This document shows, one piece after another, positions 35,490 to 44,688 of a stretch of 62,834 bases of DNA (position 1 is the stretch's first letter; each line of letters begins with the position of its first letter). The translations under genes and the position numbers were made by a program. Source of the stretch: Bacteriovorax sp. (GTDB taxonomy: Bacteria > Bdellovibrionota > Bacteriovoracia > Bacteriovoracales > Bacteriovoracaceae); assembly GCA_028710485.1 (NCBI GenBank), contig JAQTTZ010000013.1, positions 1-62,834 on the forward strand. The letters run 5' to 3'. The notes under the pieces were generated by a model, which saw only the letters and a program-made list of their open reading frames with translations, did no database searches and had not been told where the DNA came from.

Positions 35490-37592
35490 GTGAAAAAAAT
35501 TCTACTTAAATGCCTTTTCTCAATCATTCTTTTCTCAAGCTGTTCAACTCAGCAAGTGAGAATAGTGGCGCCCCCCTCACTCAATCGCCTAGAAGTATTA
35601 AAAAAATCACTTATTTCTAAGGAAAATAACCAGCTGGTTCAAAACGAGTCAGAAGACCTAGCAAAAGCTTATTTATTGGCAATGATTTCCGAAAAAGAGG
35701 GTAACACCAAGCTTGCCTGCAACTTATTCACTGATCTTTCGGAAAATAAAAACCTGGCGATTAAGGAAGCGGCCCTGGTCCATGGCCTTTCAGACTGTGA
35801 TTTTTCTGAAAGTGAGCTTGATCGCATCTGGAAAAAAACTCCAATTCCAAACTATTTAAAAGAAGCCTATGCAGAACAATCGCTAAAATTAGCAGTGAAA
35901 AAAAATCTTCCAGCTTTTGAAGCTCAGTTTTCTTTCGATTTGATTGCCTTTCGACCAATACAGGCTGAAAAAATAAAACTTATCACTAGGGCCATCGAGA
36001 TTGCTGAAAAGCTAAAAGATGCGGATAAAAGTAAAATCTACAGCGATCGCTTAAAAGAAATTTCGCCGCTATATAATACTGAAATCAACGAGCAAAACAT
36101 TTATATTATTGCGAGGGACTTCGAAGCCAACCGCAAATTTGATACCGCTCGCTCACTGTACAAGAAAATGATAGATGGCGAATATGGCCTCGATGACAAA
36201 GTTAAGGCCTATAATGCTTTTAGAACTTCATACAAGGTCGAACGCGATTTAAAAACTTTTTTGCTAAAAACTTTTGAAATGGAAGAATTTTTAAAAGGTG
36301 AAATGAAAAAGAATCCCGAAGATAAAAAGTCTATTGAGCATTGGGTGGATTCAAAAATTGCTCTGGCAAAAGCAGTGTGGACTGAACAGAAAAATCAAGA
36401 AGCCAGAAAAATCCTTGACGAACTCATTGCAACGAAATTGGGAAATATCAATCAACTGGCAAGTACACAGCTGACTTACGGGTCTCTATATCAAGAAAGC
36501 AAGGAAATGACTTCGGCCTTAAAATGTTTTAAAAATGCTGGAACATTCAAAGTTACAGATCTTGCTCTCAGCGAAAATATCCAATGGGCCATTGTCTGGA
36601 ACAATTATCTTTTAAAACAAAACAAGAAAGTAGTGGCTTACGTCGATTCATTTGTTAAAAAATCAAACAACCAAAACTTTATCGCAAAACTAAATTACTG
36701 GAAGGCAAAAACACTCCAGCGCATGGATAAGACATTAGAAGCCAATGACGTTTTTACTTCTGTGTATACTTCTGATCCATTTGGGTATTACGGAATTATT
36801 GCAACGATTGACTTAAATATTCCGTTGTCTCCTCTCTCACCAACCGTTATTAATACTGATCTAACTGGATTCCAAATCCTAGACTGGTTAATTGCAATGG
36901 AAGAAAAAACATTTTCTCAAAAATATCTTAAAGAAATAGACTCTCTCTTTAAAACGCCGACAGAGCGCGAAAGGGCCATGTCCCTCTACTCACAAACCGA
37001 GTGGTATCAAGGCGGAATGAGGCAGATTTATAATTTCAGAATGAGCAGCCGAAATGCGATGACTGAAAAATATATCAACATTGTTTTTCCTACTCCTTAC
37101 CGAAGTTCTGTTTTTAGGCTTGGTAACAAATACTCTGTTCCTCAAGAATTGATTTTCGGAATTACCAGACAAGAGTCAGCCTTTGTTCCAAGCGAGCGTT
37201 CGTGGGCAGATGCTTTTGGACTGATGCAGATGATTCCTGAAAAAGCCGCTGAGCTCTCCAAAAAGTATGGAATTCCATACCGCGATCATAACGATCTTTA
37301 TGATCCTGATACAAACCTGGAAATGGGAACAGCTTTGTTAAAAGATTTGCGAGAGAAATTTAATTATAAATTTATCCAATCAGTCGCAGCTTACAATGCC
37401 AGTGAAAATGTTATCAAGGTGTGGGAAAAAGAAAGATTCAATGGGAACTATTTCGAATTTATTGAGATGATTCCTTACGAAGAAACTAGAAATTATATCA
37501 AATTGGTTTTCAGAAATTATATGACTTACAAAAGAATCACCAGCAAAGAAGAATTTATCATCGATAAAGACTTCTTTGCTAAGCCATTCTAG
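35490..37592 (+). CDS. Lytic murein transglycosylase lipoprotein (Slt70-like)
   Basis: 700 residues from a GTG start, with lipoprotein signal ending ILFSSC (Cys19). A long superhelical alpha-domain of TPR/Slt type (about 40-530) precedes the lysozyme-like SLT domain: catalytic Glu562 in RQESAF, then GLMQMIPEKA, then VAAYNAS and the closing Tyr-rich IPYEETRNYIKLV. It cleaves peptidoglycan between MurNAc and GlcNAc to form 1,6-anhydro ends. With nagA/nagB and the GlcNAc kinase downstream it could provide GlcNAc from own or prey wall. Confidence 0.88.
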   Translation: MKKILLKCLFSIILFSSCSTQQVRIVAPPSLNRLEVLKKSLISKENNQLVQNESEDLAKAYLLAMISEKEGNTKLACNLFTDLSENKNLAIKEAALVHGLSDCDFSESELDRIWKKTPIPNYLKEAYAEQSLKLAVKKNLPAFEAQFSFDLIAFRPIQAEKIKLITRAIEIAEKLKDADKSKIYSDRLKEISPLYNTEINEQNIYIIARDFEANRKFDTARSLYKKMIDGEYGLDDKVKAYNAFRTSYKVERDLKTFLLKTFEMEEFLKGEMKKNPEDKKSIEHWVDSKIALAKAVWTEQKNQEARKILDELIATKLGNINQLASTQLTYGSLYQESKEMTSALKCFKNAGTFKVTDLALSENIQWAIVWNNYLLKQNKKVVAYVDSFVKKSNNQNFIAKLNYWKAKTLQRMDKTLEANDVFTSVYTSDPFGYYGIIATIDLNIPLSPLSPTVINTDLTGFQILDWLIAMEEKTFSQKYLKEIDSLFKTPTERERAMSLYSQTEWYQGGMRQIYNFRMSSRNAMTEKYINIVFPTPYRSSVFRLGNKYSVPQELIFGITRQESAFVPSERSWADAFGLMQMIPEKAAELSKKYGIPYRDHNDLYDPDTNLEMGTALLKDLREKFNYKFIQSVAAYNASENVIKVWEKERFNGNYFEFIEMIPYEETRNYIKLVFRNYMTYKRITSKEEFIIDKDFFAKPF

Positions 37593-37600
37593 ATAGTTTA

Positions 37601-38215
37601 CTAGTTCGTCTTTTTGGTTTTTGGTGGGGCTACAAAATTAAATTTTTTCGCATCAAAGCTAGGATTCACTTTCAAATCCATAAACCTTAAAGATGTTTTT
37701 TTTCCGTCTGGAAATATAAGGTCTATTTTTTTTAGTTCTGAAAAATCTTTATCTTTAGCCGAAGTAAAAGTCAGGATGGCTTCTTTGATCCCGAACTCTT
37801 TCGCCGTCTTGGCCTTGAAAGTAATTACATGCATCCCATCACCTGCATTTTTCACATCATAAAGAGAATTTGCCGATAAACCATTTTTTAATGAATCGAA
37901 AAATTTGATATAAACACTACTTCCTTCCTGGGCCTTGGACTCAGTAACTTCTCCATCCTCACCTTCAATAAAGGGAGCTCTGTAGTACCATGACTTCACA
38001 CCATTGCTGACGAAAATAATCTGGCTGGGAGTAGAGGTCTCAAAACGGATATTGCTTGGATACTTATAATCAATCGAGCCTTGTCCTTTTTTAATATTAC
38101 CTTTCAGGATGCTGATGTATTCCTGTTCAAACTTTGCGGAAAAACCCGACGGCAGAAATTCTGCTCTTGCCACTTGCAGACTTAAACTAAAAAAGACAAA
38201 CCAAGCTATTTTCAC
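37601..38215 (-). CDS. lolA: Outer-membrane lipoprotein carrier protein LolA
   Basis: 204 residues with a signal peptide (MKIAWFVFFSLSLQVARA). The mature protein has the half-barrel pattern of LolA: FSAKFEQEY at the start, KGQGSIDYKYPSNIRFE, then FVSNGVKSWYYRAPF in place of the usual DG...W.Y.P stretch. LolA shuttles lipoproteins through the periplasm from LolCDE to the outer membrane, fitting the many lipoproteins here. Convergent with the transglycosylase, 8 bp apart. Confidence 0.82.
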   Translation of the reverse strand: MKIAWFVFFSLSLQVARAEFLPSGFSAKFEQEYISILKGNIKKGQGSIDYKYPSNIRFETSTPSQIIFVSNGVKSWYYRAPFIEGEDGEVTESKAQEGSSVYIKFFDSLKNGLSANSLYDVKNAGDGMHVITFKAKTAKEFGIKEAILTFTSAKDKDFSELKKIDLIFPDGKKTSLRFMDLKVNPSFDAKKFNFVAPPKTKKTN

Positions 38216-38362
38216 CGAAAGACTCCTTAATATTTTTATTCGTTCTTGAACATTATATTGCCGTAGATGTGATGAAAGCTCAATTTGTGAAAGGTCAAAA
38301 TGGCCCTAAAACTTTTAATATCCTGTAAGATTATAAATAATCCTGACAAGATCCTCGAATAG

Positions 38363-38392
38363 TTGACTTGAAGTCTTTCACTTTCATATGGT
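38363..38392 (+). promoter_or_regulatory. Candidate sigma-70 promoter
   Basis: TTGACT (38363-38368), an 18-bp spacer and TATGGT (38387-38392) lie 37 bp before the start codon at 38430 and face the gene. The -10 is one to two positions off consensus. Confidence 0.4.
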
Positions 38393-38429
38393 CTCACCTC
38401 GAACAATACTTACTACCAGGAACTTTAAG

Positions 38430-39386
38430 ATGAAAAGTTTAATAATTTTTTTAGCATTGTCTGCTGCTAGCACAATGGCCTCGACAGTTGATAGCCACAT
38501 ATTTCCAATCAATGGAATAGAAACTGAAGAAATTTTTCTACTCAATTCAACTCAAACCAAAACGGCTTATCGCCAAGAAACCGTAGCTCGCACCTGCTTC
38601 CGCACTGAGCTTGCGGGTTATAGCAATGCCTGCGATTATTATCCTGAAGTTCGTTGTTATGAAACTAGAGATTCTGCTCGAATTTGTAATTCCGTTCCTA
38701 TTTACAGATGCCAGATGGTCCCCCAATACAGAGTAGCTCCATATGCGTGTTACCAGACTGTCACAACTCCTTACGAAGTTGTAGATCACCAGGTAGAGGC
38801 TAATTTCAATGTAAAAATCGCGCGCGCACCAAAGGAGCCAACAGACCCCACAAGTTGCTTGGTAGAATTCGCAATGGAAGGTGAGGCCCTAAGATCACAT
38901 GCTGATTGTAGAAAGTATTTAATCCTTTCTACAGAGAAAAAAACAACAGAAGTCGATCGAGCCGGAACTGTTATTCATAACTATAATGTCGATCTAAAAC
39001 TTTTGGATGCAGAGGCAACTCTTGCGCCCCTTGAAGGTGGAGTAGCTGAAATGCATCTTGAAGGACATACTCTTACTTTCAGAACAGGTGATCTTTCAAG
39101 AAACCCAAATTTCAACTTAAAACTTTTTGTTGAAAAAAGACATTTGTTAAAAAGTGATGAAACTCTCATTAATCGCAATATCACTCCTGGCGAATACACG
39201 TTTGAAAAAATCAACGAGCGTTTTGGAATTGTAAAAGTAAATCTTGATAAACTATTGGGCGGAATGAATGACAATAAAAAACACGTCATCAAGGTAGGCT
39301 TAAATATTAATATTGAGGCAGGAACTCTTCTAAACCTTACTTCTGACTTAAAACGAGACGCGACGATTACCGTGAATAATTTTTAA
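38430..39386 (+). CDS. Exported cysteine-rich protein, unknown function
   Basis: The start at 38430 (MKSLIIFLALSAASTMA) has AGGA eight bases upstream and gives a clean signal peptide. In the 318-residue product, residues about 45-115 hold regularly spaced cysteines in an ARTCFR...NACDYYPEVRC...RICNSVPIYRC...PYACYQTV pattern with alternating aromatic residues, likely stacked disulfide-bonded strands. The C-terminal half is beta-rich with no motif. No known family; the same type is frequent in Bdellovibrio-like genomes. Confidence 0.6.
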   Translation: MKSLIIFLALSAASTMASTVDSHIFPINGIETEEIFLLNSTQTKTAYRQETVARTCFRTELAGYSNACDYYPEVRCYETRDSARICNSVPIYRCQMVPQYRVAPYACYQTVTTPYEVVDHQVEANFNVKIARAPKEPTDPTSCLVEFAMEGEALRSHADCRKYLILSTEKKTTEVDRAGTVIHNYNVDLKLLDAEATLAPLEGGVAEMHLEGHTLTFRTGDLSRNPNFNLKLFVEKRHLLKSDETLINRNITPGEYTFEKINERFGIVKVNLDKLLGGMNDNKKHVIKVGLNINIEAGTLLNLTSDLKRDATITVNNF

Positions 39387-39447
39387 TACAAAATCAGTCA
39401 AGTTTCCTTTCATTGACGTGAACACAGCTTCCTCTTAAAATTTAGTG

Positions 39448-40338
39448 ATGGAATCAACTTTTAAGTATTACATAGGCGTCGATGGTGGTGGTAGTGGAAC
39501 GCGCGTAATCGTCGCAGGCTCAGATGGCCTGCCGAGAGCGACAGCAGAAGGTTCCCCAGCGGCACTCGGACAAGGAATTGAAAAGGCCTGGCGTTCTATT
39601 CTCGATACGATAGCACTTGCTTTTGCCAATGGAAAAATTCCGGCCCCCATGCTTTCAGAATGTGCGATTGGCTTAGGACTCTCGGGCGCAAACAATATTA
39701 TCTGGAAAAACGAATTTTATTTTCGCAATCCTGGTTTTAAAAAAATCATTATCGATACTGATGGATTTACAACTTTGCTTGGTGCTCATTTAGGAGCTCC
39801 TGGAGTCATCGTTGCAGTCGGAACTGGAAGCGTTGGAATGGTCTTAAAACCTTCCGGTGAACGACTAAATGTTTCAGGATGGGGATTTCCATCCGGCGAT
39901 GAAGCAAGTGGAGCATGGCTGGGACTAGCGGCCTGTGCTCTTACTCAAAAAGCGATCGATGGAAGAAGAGCACATTCCACATTGAGTCTAGCAGTCCAAA
40001 ATTTTTGCGGTAAAACGCCTGATGCTTTTTTAGCTTGGCTTGGGAATGCTAATCAAAATACTTTTGCTCAATTAGCTCCACTTGTATTTCAATGTGCAAA
40101 TTCAGATAATGAAGCACTTGAACTATTAAAAAAAGCAGGCCTTGAAATCGCTCAAATGGTTAAAACCCTCGATCCAAATTCAGAATTACTGATGTCCATA
40201 TGTGGTCGCTTGGGAGAAGCTCTTATTCCTTATTTACCTCAAGATATCAAAAATCGAAATCAAAAGGCTAAGGGTGACTCTACTCTCGGGGCGCTACATT
40301 TAATATTTTCCATAGCTACAGCACAAAAAACAAAATGA
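39448..40338 (+). CDS. N-acetylglucosamine kinase (BadF/BcrA ATPase family)
   Basis: 296 residues of the ASKHA fold: phosphate-1 GVDGGGSGTR at the N-terminus, a second loop VAVGTGSVGMV (about 128-138) and adenosine-site ICGRLGEAL near the end. The GWGFPSGDEASGAWLG stretch is typical of the GlcNAc kinase subgroup of BadF/BadG. It phosphorylates GlcNAc to GlcNAc-6-P. Its stop overlaps the start of nagA (ATGA), so it is the first gene of a coupled three-gene pathway operon. Confidence 0.83.
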   Translation: MESTFKYYIGVDGGGSGTRVIVAGSDGLPRATAEGSPAALGQGIEKAWRSILDTIALAFANGKIPAPMLSECAIGLGLSGANNIIWKNEFYFRNPGFKKIIIDTDGFTTLLGAHLGAPGVIVAVGTGSVGMVLKPSGERLNVSGWGFPSGDEASGAWLGLAACALTQKAIDGRRAHSTLSLAVQNFCGKTPDAFLAWLGNANQNTFAQLAPLVFQCANSDNEALELLKKAGLEIAQMVKTLDPNSELLMSICGRLGEALIPYLPQDIKNRNQKAKGDSTLGALHLIFSIATAQKTK

Positions 40339-41426
40339 ATAAAACACTTCATGGAAATATTTTAGTTAATGGTTCTTTTATCGAAGCTGAGATTGAATTT
40401 AGCGATAAAATTCATTCCATTAAAAAATTAGGTCCTGTCAACTCCAAGCTCTCAAAAATTATTCCTGGTTTTATCGATCTTCATGTTCATGGCGGCGGTG
40501 GTGCCGATATTATGGAAAATGGAAATGCTGCCGAAACTATTTCTCGTACCCATGCGCGCTTTGGAACAACTAGCTTCTTAGCAACTACTATGACGGCGCC
40601 ATTCATTGACCTAGAGAAATCATTCCTGGCCATGAAAAAGACTTTTTCCTCTCGAGGTAAAAAAGAAGCCCGTCTCCTGGGTGTACATTTAGAAGGCCCT
40701 TTTATCAGCTCGCAAAAACTTGGTGCCCAACCAGACTTTGCAAGAGCTGCCACTTTAAAAGAAATAGAAAAACTAAATATGATAGTTCCAATTAAAACGC
40801 TGACACTTGCTCCTGAAGTTTTTAATCATATGGACATTATCAAAGACCTCAGCGCTATGAATATCATGGTTCAAATTGGTCATACCAATGGAAGTTATGA
40901 AGACGGAGTAAAGGCCCTTGCCCTTGGTGCAAAAAGTTTTACTCACCTATTTAATGCCATGTCCACATTTCACCATCGCGAGCCAGGTATGGTGGGAGCT
41001 GCGCTGGCCCATGCAAATCATGCAGAACTCATTCCTGATCTTTTGCATGTTCACCCCGGAGCGATCAAAGCTGCTCTTAGGTCAATTCCTAATCTTTATT
41101 TTGTAACAGACGCAACGTCAGCGACAGGAATGCCAGATGGAGATTATAAATTGGGATCTCACATCGTTCATAAATGTTTGGGTGGGGTAAGACTCAAAGA
41201 TGGAACACTTGCCGGAAGTGCTCTTACAATGGATCAAGCTCTTCGCAATCTAATAAGTCTTGGACTTAGTATAGCTGAAGCAAGCAAGCGACTTTCTCAA
41301 ATTCCTGCTGAACTGATTGGTTTAAACGACCGCGGTATAATTAAAGAACAAAATTATTCAGATCTTCTTGTTTTGAATGATGATCTCACATTAAAAGAAA
41401 TATATATTGAAGGGGAAATGATATGA
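40335..41426 (+). CDS. nagA: N-acetylglucosamine-6-phosphate deacetylase
   Basis: 363-residue amidohydrolase: IPGFIDLHVHGG with metal His50 and His52, metal Glu120 in GVHLEGPF, His in IGHTNG and FTHLFNAM, and catalytic Asp in FVTDATSATG. The bulk and order match NagA, which removes acetate from GlcNAc-6-P. It overlaps both neighbours by 4 bp (kinase upstream, deaminase downstream). Confidence 0.92.
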   Translation: MNKTLHGNILVNGSFIEAEIEFSDKIHSIKKLGPVNSKLSKIIPGFIDLHVHGGGGADIMENGNAAETISRTHARFGTTSFLATTMTAPFIDLEKSFLAMKKTFSSRGKKEARLLGVHLEGPFISSQKLGAQPDFARAATLKEIEKLNMIVPIKTLTLAPEVFNHMDIIKDLSAMNIMVQIGHTNGSYEDGVKALALGAKSFTHLFNAMSTFHHREPGMVGAALAHANHAELIPDLLHVHPGAIKAALRSIPNLYFVTDATSATGMPDGDYKLGSHIVHKCLGGVRLKDGTLAGSALTMDQALRNLISLGLSIAEASKRLSQIPAELIGLNDRGIIKEQNYSDLLVLNDDLTLKEIYIEGEMI

Positions 41427-42445
41427 CAACACTGATGCGTGCTGAGGCACTAGAGGCTCCGCGTGTAACTGAAGAACAATTCAGCGAAAATCAGCAAATC
41501 CTGGATGAGGTAGCTCAATACTTAAATCAAAGAAATCCATATTCAGTCGTGAGCATTGCTCGAGGAAGTTCAGATCACGCTGCTCAATACTTAAATTATC
41601 TGGTGACGGCTAAAATGGGAAAACTCACTACATCACTATCGATGTCAGCTCTTACCCAATATCAAGCCAATCTTGATGTAAGTAGGTCAATTGGTATCGC
41701 AATCTCTCAATCGGGCCAAAGTCCGGATGTCGTTAAGCCCATTGAATATATGAAATCTCATAATGCGCCAACATTCGCTCTCGTGAATGACATTCATTCA
41801 CCACTAGCGAGTGTTTCTGAGTGGACCATTCCTCTGCACGCGGGCCCCGAGAAAGCAGTTGCTGCAACTAAAAGTTTTATTGCTTCATTAACAGCGAGTG
41901 CTGGCTTAATTGCTGCTTGGAAAAACGACTTAGAACTTACAAGAGGTCTTCATCATCTACCCGATGATTTATTAAAAGCTCAAAAACTTGATTGGACTTC
42001 ACCTATTAAGACCCTGAAAGAGGCAAAACGAATCATGGTTGTTGGACGGGGTTATGGACTAGCGCTGGCACTTGAAGCTGCTTTAAAATTAAAAGAGACC
42101 TGTTCAATTCAGGCAGAAGCGTTTAGTGCTGCTGAAATTAAGCACGGCCCTCAGGCCTTGATTGAAGAAGGCTATCCCCTTCTTATTTTTGCCAACCGAG
42201 GTCCCGCCCTTCTCGGCATGCTAGATCTCGCGGCGGATATGAAAGCTCGTGGAGCAAATGTTATTTTAGCAGCACCTCCATTTGTAAAAGACAAACAACT
42301 TGAAATTCAGACAACTCATGCAGAGGAATTAGATATAATCACTGCGATTCAATCATTTTATTTAATGGCTGAAGAGCTTGCGAGAAGTTTAGGATTAAAT
42401 CCCGATGAACAAAAACATTTATCGAAAGTAACGAAGACGAATTAA
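41423..42445 (+). CDS. SIS-domain glucosamine-6-phosphate deaminase (NagB-II type)
   Basis: 340 residues with two SIS domains (about 35-170 and 190-325): VSIARGSSDHAA, SQSGQSPDVV and AATKSFIASL in the first, VVGRGYGLALALEAALKLKE and AAEIKHGPQALIEEGYP in the second. This is the isomerase half of GlmS without the glutaminase half, as in NagB-II, which converts GlcN-6-P to fructose-6-P and ammonia. The operon position after nagA fits this role. Confidence 0.85.
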   Translation: MTTLMRAEALEAPRVTEEQFSENQQILDEVAQYLNQRNPYSVVSIARGSSDHAAQYLNYLVTAKMGKLTTSLSMSALTQYQANLDVSRSIGIAISQSGQSPDVVKPIEYMKSHNAPTFALVNDIHSPLASVSEWTIPLHAGPEKAVAATKSFIASLTASAGLIAAWKNDLELTRGLHHLPDDLLKAQKLDWTSPIKTLKEAKRIMVVGRGYGLALALEAALKLKETCSIQAEAFSAAEIKHGPQALIEEGYPLLIFANRGPALLGMLDLAADMKARGANVILAAPPFVKDKQLEIQTTHAEELDIITAIQSFYLMAEELARSLGLNPDEQKHLSKVTKTN

Positions 42446-42466
42446 AGGCTTAAAAAACCTGCCGGC

Positions 42467-43777
42467 CTATTCTCTCAGGAGTTCATTTAATAAATTTGTT
42501 TTAAAACTTTCAATCGTTTCTTTTTCAGTAAGATCTTTTAAATACTCAATGGTAAGTGTTTCGGCTCCTGCGACCCCCGTAAAAATAACTCCTATTCCTG
42601 GAGATTTAAGCATTGTTCCTCTTGCCCAAACACTAATCTCACTCCAGCCTTCGGGGAAATTATAAGAACGAGGAACTCTTCCCGCACTGATTAGCAATGA
42701 ACTTGAAATTGATTTCGGATCGCGGTCAAATTTTAGATAAACATCTTTCAGCTTTTTTGGACTTAGAACGGAAGAGGCCCAAAGTGTGCCAAAAATAAAT
42801 TTAGCCGCTTTATCCATTTTGTGTGAATTGATGATGTGCTTTACTTTTCCTAAAAATTTCGAATCGTGAATTTCATCTCTTTTCCCAACAATCCAAACAG
42901 TCGTTAAAATATTTTGTAATGAGTAACGGATCTTTAAAAGTGGGCGCAATGTTTTTGGAAGATAAACCATGATTGGAGTTTTATAATCTCCTCGATTCTT
43001 TAAACTGGTATCTAGTGCTTTGAAACAGCAATAGGTTAAGTACTCGGTGATGGAAATATCAAATTTCTTGCAAGCTGTACGGATTATATCTTGATCGTTA
43101 GTCGACAATTGATGTGTCGTCGAAGTTACAAATCGCTGAGGTTTATCATGGTGATCAATTAATGTTGCCATTTGATACTGGCGCTGTTTGCTTAAAGGAC
43201 GTAGCTGAGAATAAACATGTCCGAAAAACCATCTCCATCCCATATGCTTCCATAAATCGCGGTAACGAAATACTTTATCAGTCTTAGCTCCTTCGCGAAT
43301 TTCCAATCCATTCATTGCTCTAAAAATTTCTTCTAATAAATGAAATTGTCCAGCAGCATCACAAAGGGTATGATGAACATTAAAAAGAAGAATGTTTTTT
43401 TGCGTGGACGTTTTGCCAATTAAGAATTTAAAAGCAGGAGACTTTGAGAGATCAAATTTTTTCTGACAAAATTGATCAATTGAATTTTGATCTAGTACAT
43501 CTTCACGAAAATCTATAACTTGCCTAGAATTGAAATCAGCTTGAGCTTTATAGAATCGCTTGAAGTTAAATGCTGTTTCTTCAATATATGACCTAAGAAG
43601 AGGAATCTCTTTAATTGCTTTATCAATCGCAATTCTCATATCATCCAAGCGAACATCGCCCTTAAACTCCACCATAATTTGGCTGTTATATGAAACGTAT
43701 TCCGACTCATGAGCAAGTATAAACTTCTCGAGTGAATTCAAAGGAATTGAATGTTTCTTTCTGCTAAAAATAGACAT
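42467..43777 (-). CDS. HHxxxD acyltransferase/condensation-like protein (paralogue 1)
   Basis: 436 residues. The catalytic HHxxxD of CoA-dependent acyltransferases is seen at 135-140 (FNVHHTLCDAAGQFHLL), in a chain laid out like a condensation, Pap or wax-ester synthase half. The conserved C-terminal segment ISAGRVPR...SPGIG is shared with the paralogue at 44677-45945. The substrate is unknown; an acyl-CoA or acyl-carrier donor and an alcohol, amine or lipid acceptor are expected. No carrier protein or NRPS is nearby, which favours lipid esterification. Confidence 0.7.
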   Translation of the reverse strand: MSIFSRKKHSIPLNSLEKFILAHESEYVSYNSQIMVEFKGDVRLDDMRIAIDKAIKEIPLLRSYIEETAFNFKRFYKAQADFNSRQVIDFREDVLDQNSIDQFCQKKFDLSKSPAFKFLIGKTSTQKNILLFNVHHTLCDAAGQFHLLEEIFRAMNGLEIREGAKTDKVFRYRDLWKHMGWRWFFGHVYSQLRPLSKQRQYQMATLIDHHDKPQRFVTSTTHQLSTNDQDIIRTACKKFDISITEYLTYCCFKALDTSLKNRGDYKTPIMVYLPKTLRPLLKIRYSLQNILTTVWIVGKRDEIHDSKFLGKVKHIINSHKMDKAAKFIFGTLWASSVLSPKKLKDVYLKFDRDPKSISSSLLISAGRVPRSYNFPEGWSEISVWARGTMLKSPGIGVIFTGVAGAETLTIEYLKDLTEKETIESFKTNLLNELLRE

Positions 43778-43866
43778 GCAAAAATGCTAACATGGAACCC
43801 ATTTCAGCAGCATTTAGTATGTAATTTTTCTATAGAAATTGCATCGGCCCCTATATACTAAGAACT

Positions 43867-44688
43867 ATGACTAACGTACTTGAAAAGCGTAGTACCGTCT
43901 TAATAAAGACTCTTAAATTTGCCCTCTGGCCGATGCTTAAGCATCTGTTTCAACTAAAGATTGAAGGCTTGGAAAATATTCCTACCATTGCTCCTTTGCT
44001 TTTTGTTTCCAATCACAATATCGGGGCCCTGATAGAGAGCCACTCTTCACTTTTTATCCTTCAAGGTAAGTTAGGCCCAAACTCTACTATCTATGGATTT
44101 ACTCATCCGAGTATTTTTAAAGTTCCAGGAATAAAGCATTATTTTGAATGGATTGGCGCTGTCCCGGCAACTTATGAAGTAGCCGATGATATATTTAAAA
44201 AAGGCCATTCCTTAATGATTTTTCCCGGGGGAAATCGCCAAGCTCTACGGTCAATCTGGAACTTTCGAGATAATCATTTTAGATGGAGCCATGGCTGGGC
44301 AAAAATAGCACTCGAGCATAATGTCCCAGTTATTCCTATTACCTTCAAGGGGTCTCATTTTGTGAACCCAGTGCTCTTAAGCGGTGAGTGGGTTTCTAAA
44401 ATTTTAGTTCTGCCATGGGTGCTGGGAGTAAAATGGACTTCTATTTCGATAGGACAAATTCTCTCTGCCTTATTGAGTTTTTACCTTCTTAAGTCGGTGG
44501 GTGCGCCATTGTTCTTAAATATCGCAATCACCTATCTGATATTTGTTCTCACGCCACTTTCAATCGTCTTTCCATGCCCGATTAAAATGAAAATTCATGC
44601 GCCATTAACCCCCAAGGATTTTCAGGATCAGGCCAGTTTCGAAGAGGCTGTGGCAAAAATCATGGACAATATTTATTCAAAGTCCTAA
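43867..44688 (+). CDS. Lysophospholipid/diacylglycerol-type acyltransferase
   Basis: 273 residues. NH at 49-50 (FVSNHNIGALIES) and MIFPGGNRQAL (117-127) correspond to PlsC-type blocks I and III, and VPVIPITFKGS to block IV. The aspartate of the usual NHx4D box is absent; the FPGG form is typical of the DAGAT/plant-like branch. A hydrophobic C-terminal stretch (about 175-240) should anchor it in the inner membrane. It may acylate a glycerolipid or fatty alcohol. Sits between two HHxxxD paralogues on the other strand. Confidence 0.72.
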   Translation: MTNVLEKRSTVLIKTLKFALWPMLKHLFQLKIEGLENIPTIAPLLFVSNHNIGALIESHSSLFILQGKLGPNSTIYGFTHPSIFKVPGIKHYFEWIGAVPATYEVADDIFKKGHSLMIFPGGNRQALRSIWNFRDNHFRWSHGWAKIALEHNVPVIPITFKGSHFVNPVLLSGEWVSKILVLPWVLGVKWTSISIGQILSALLSFYLLKSVGAPLFLNIAITYLIFVLTPLSIVFPCPIKMKIHAPLTPKDFQDQASFEEAVAKIMDNIYSKS

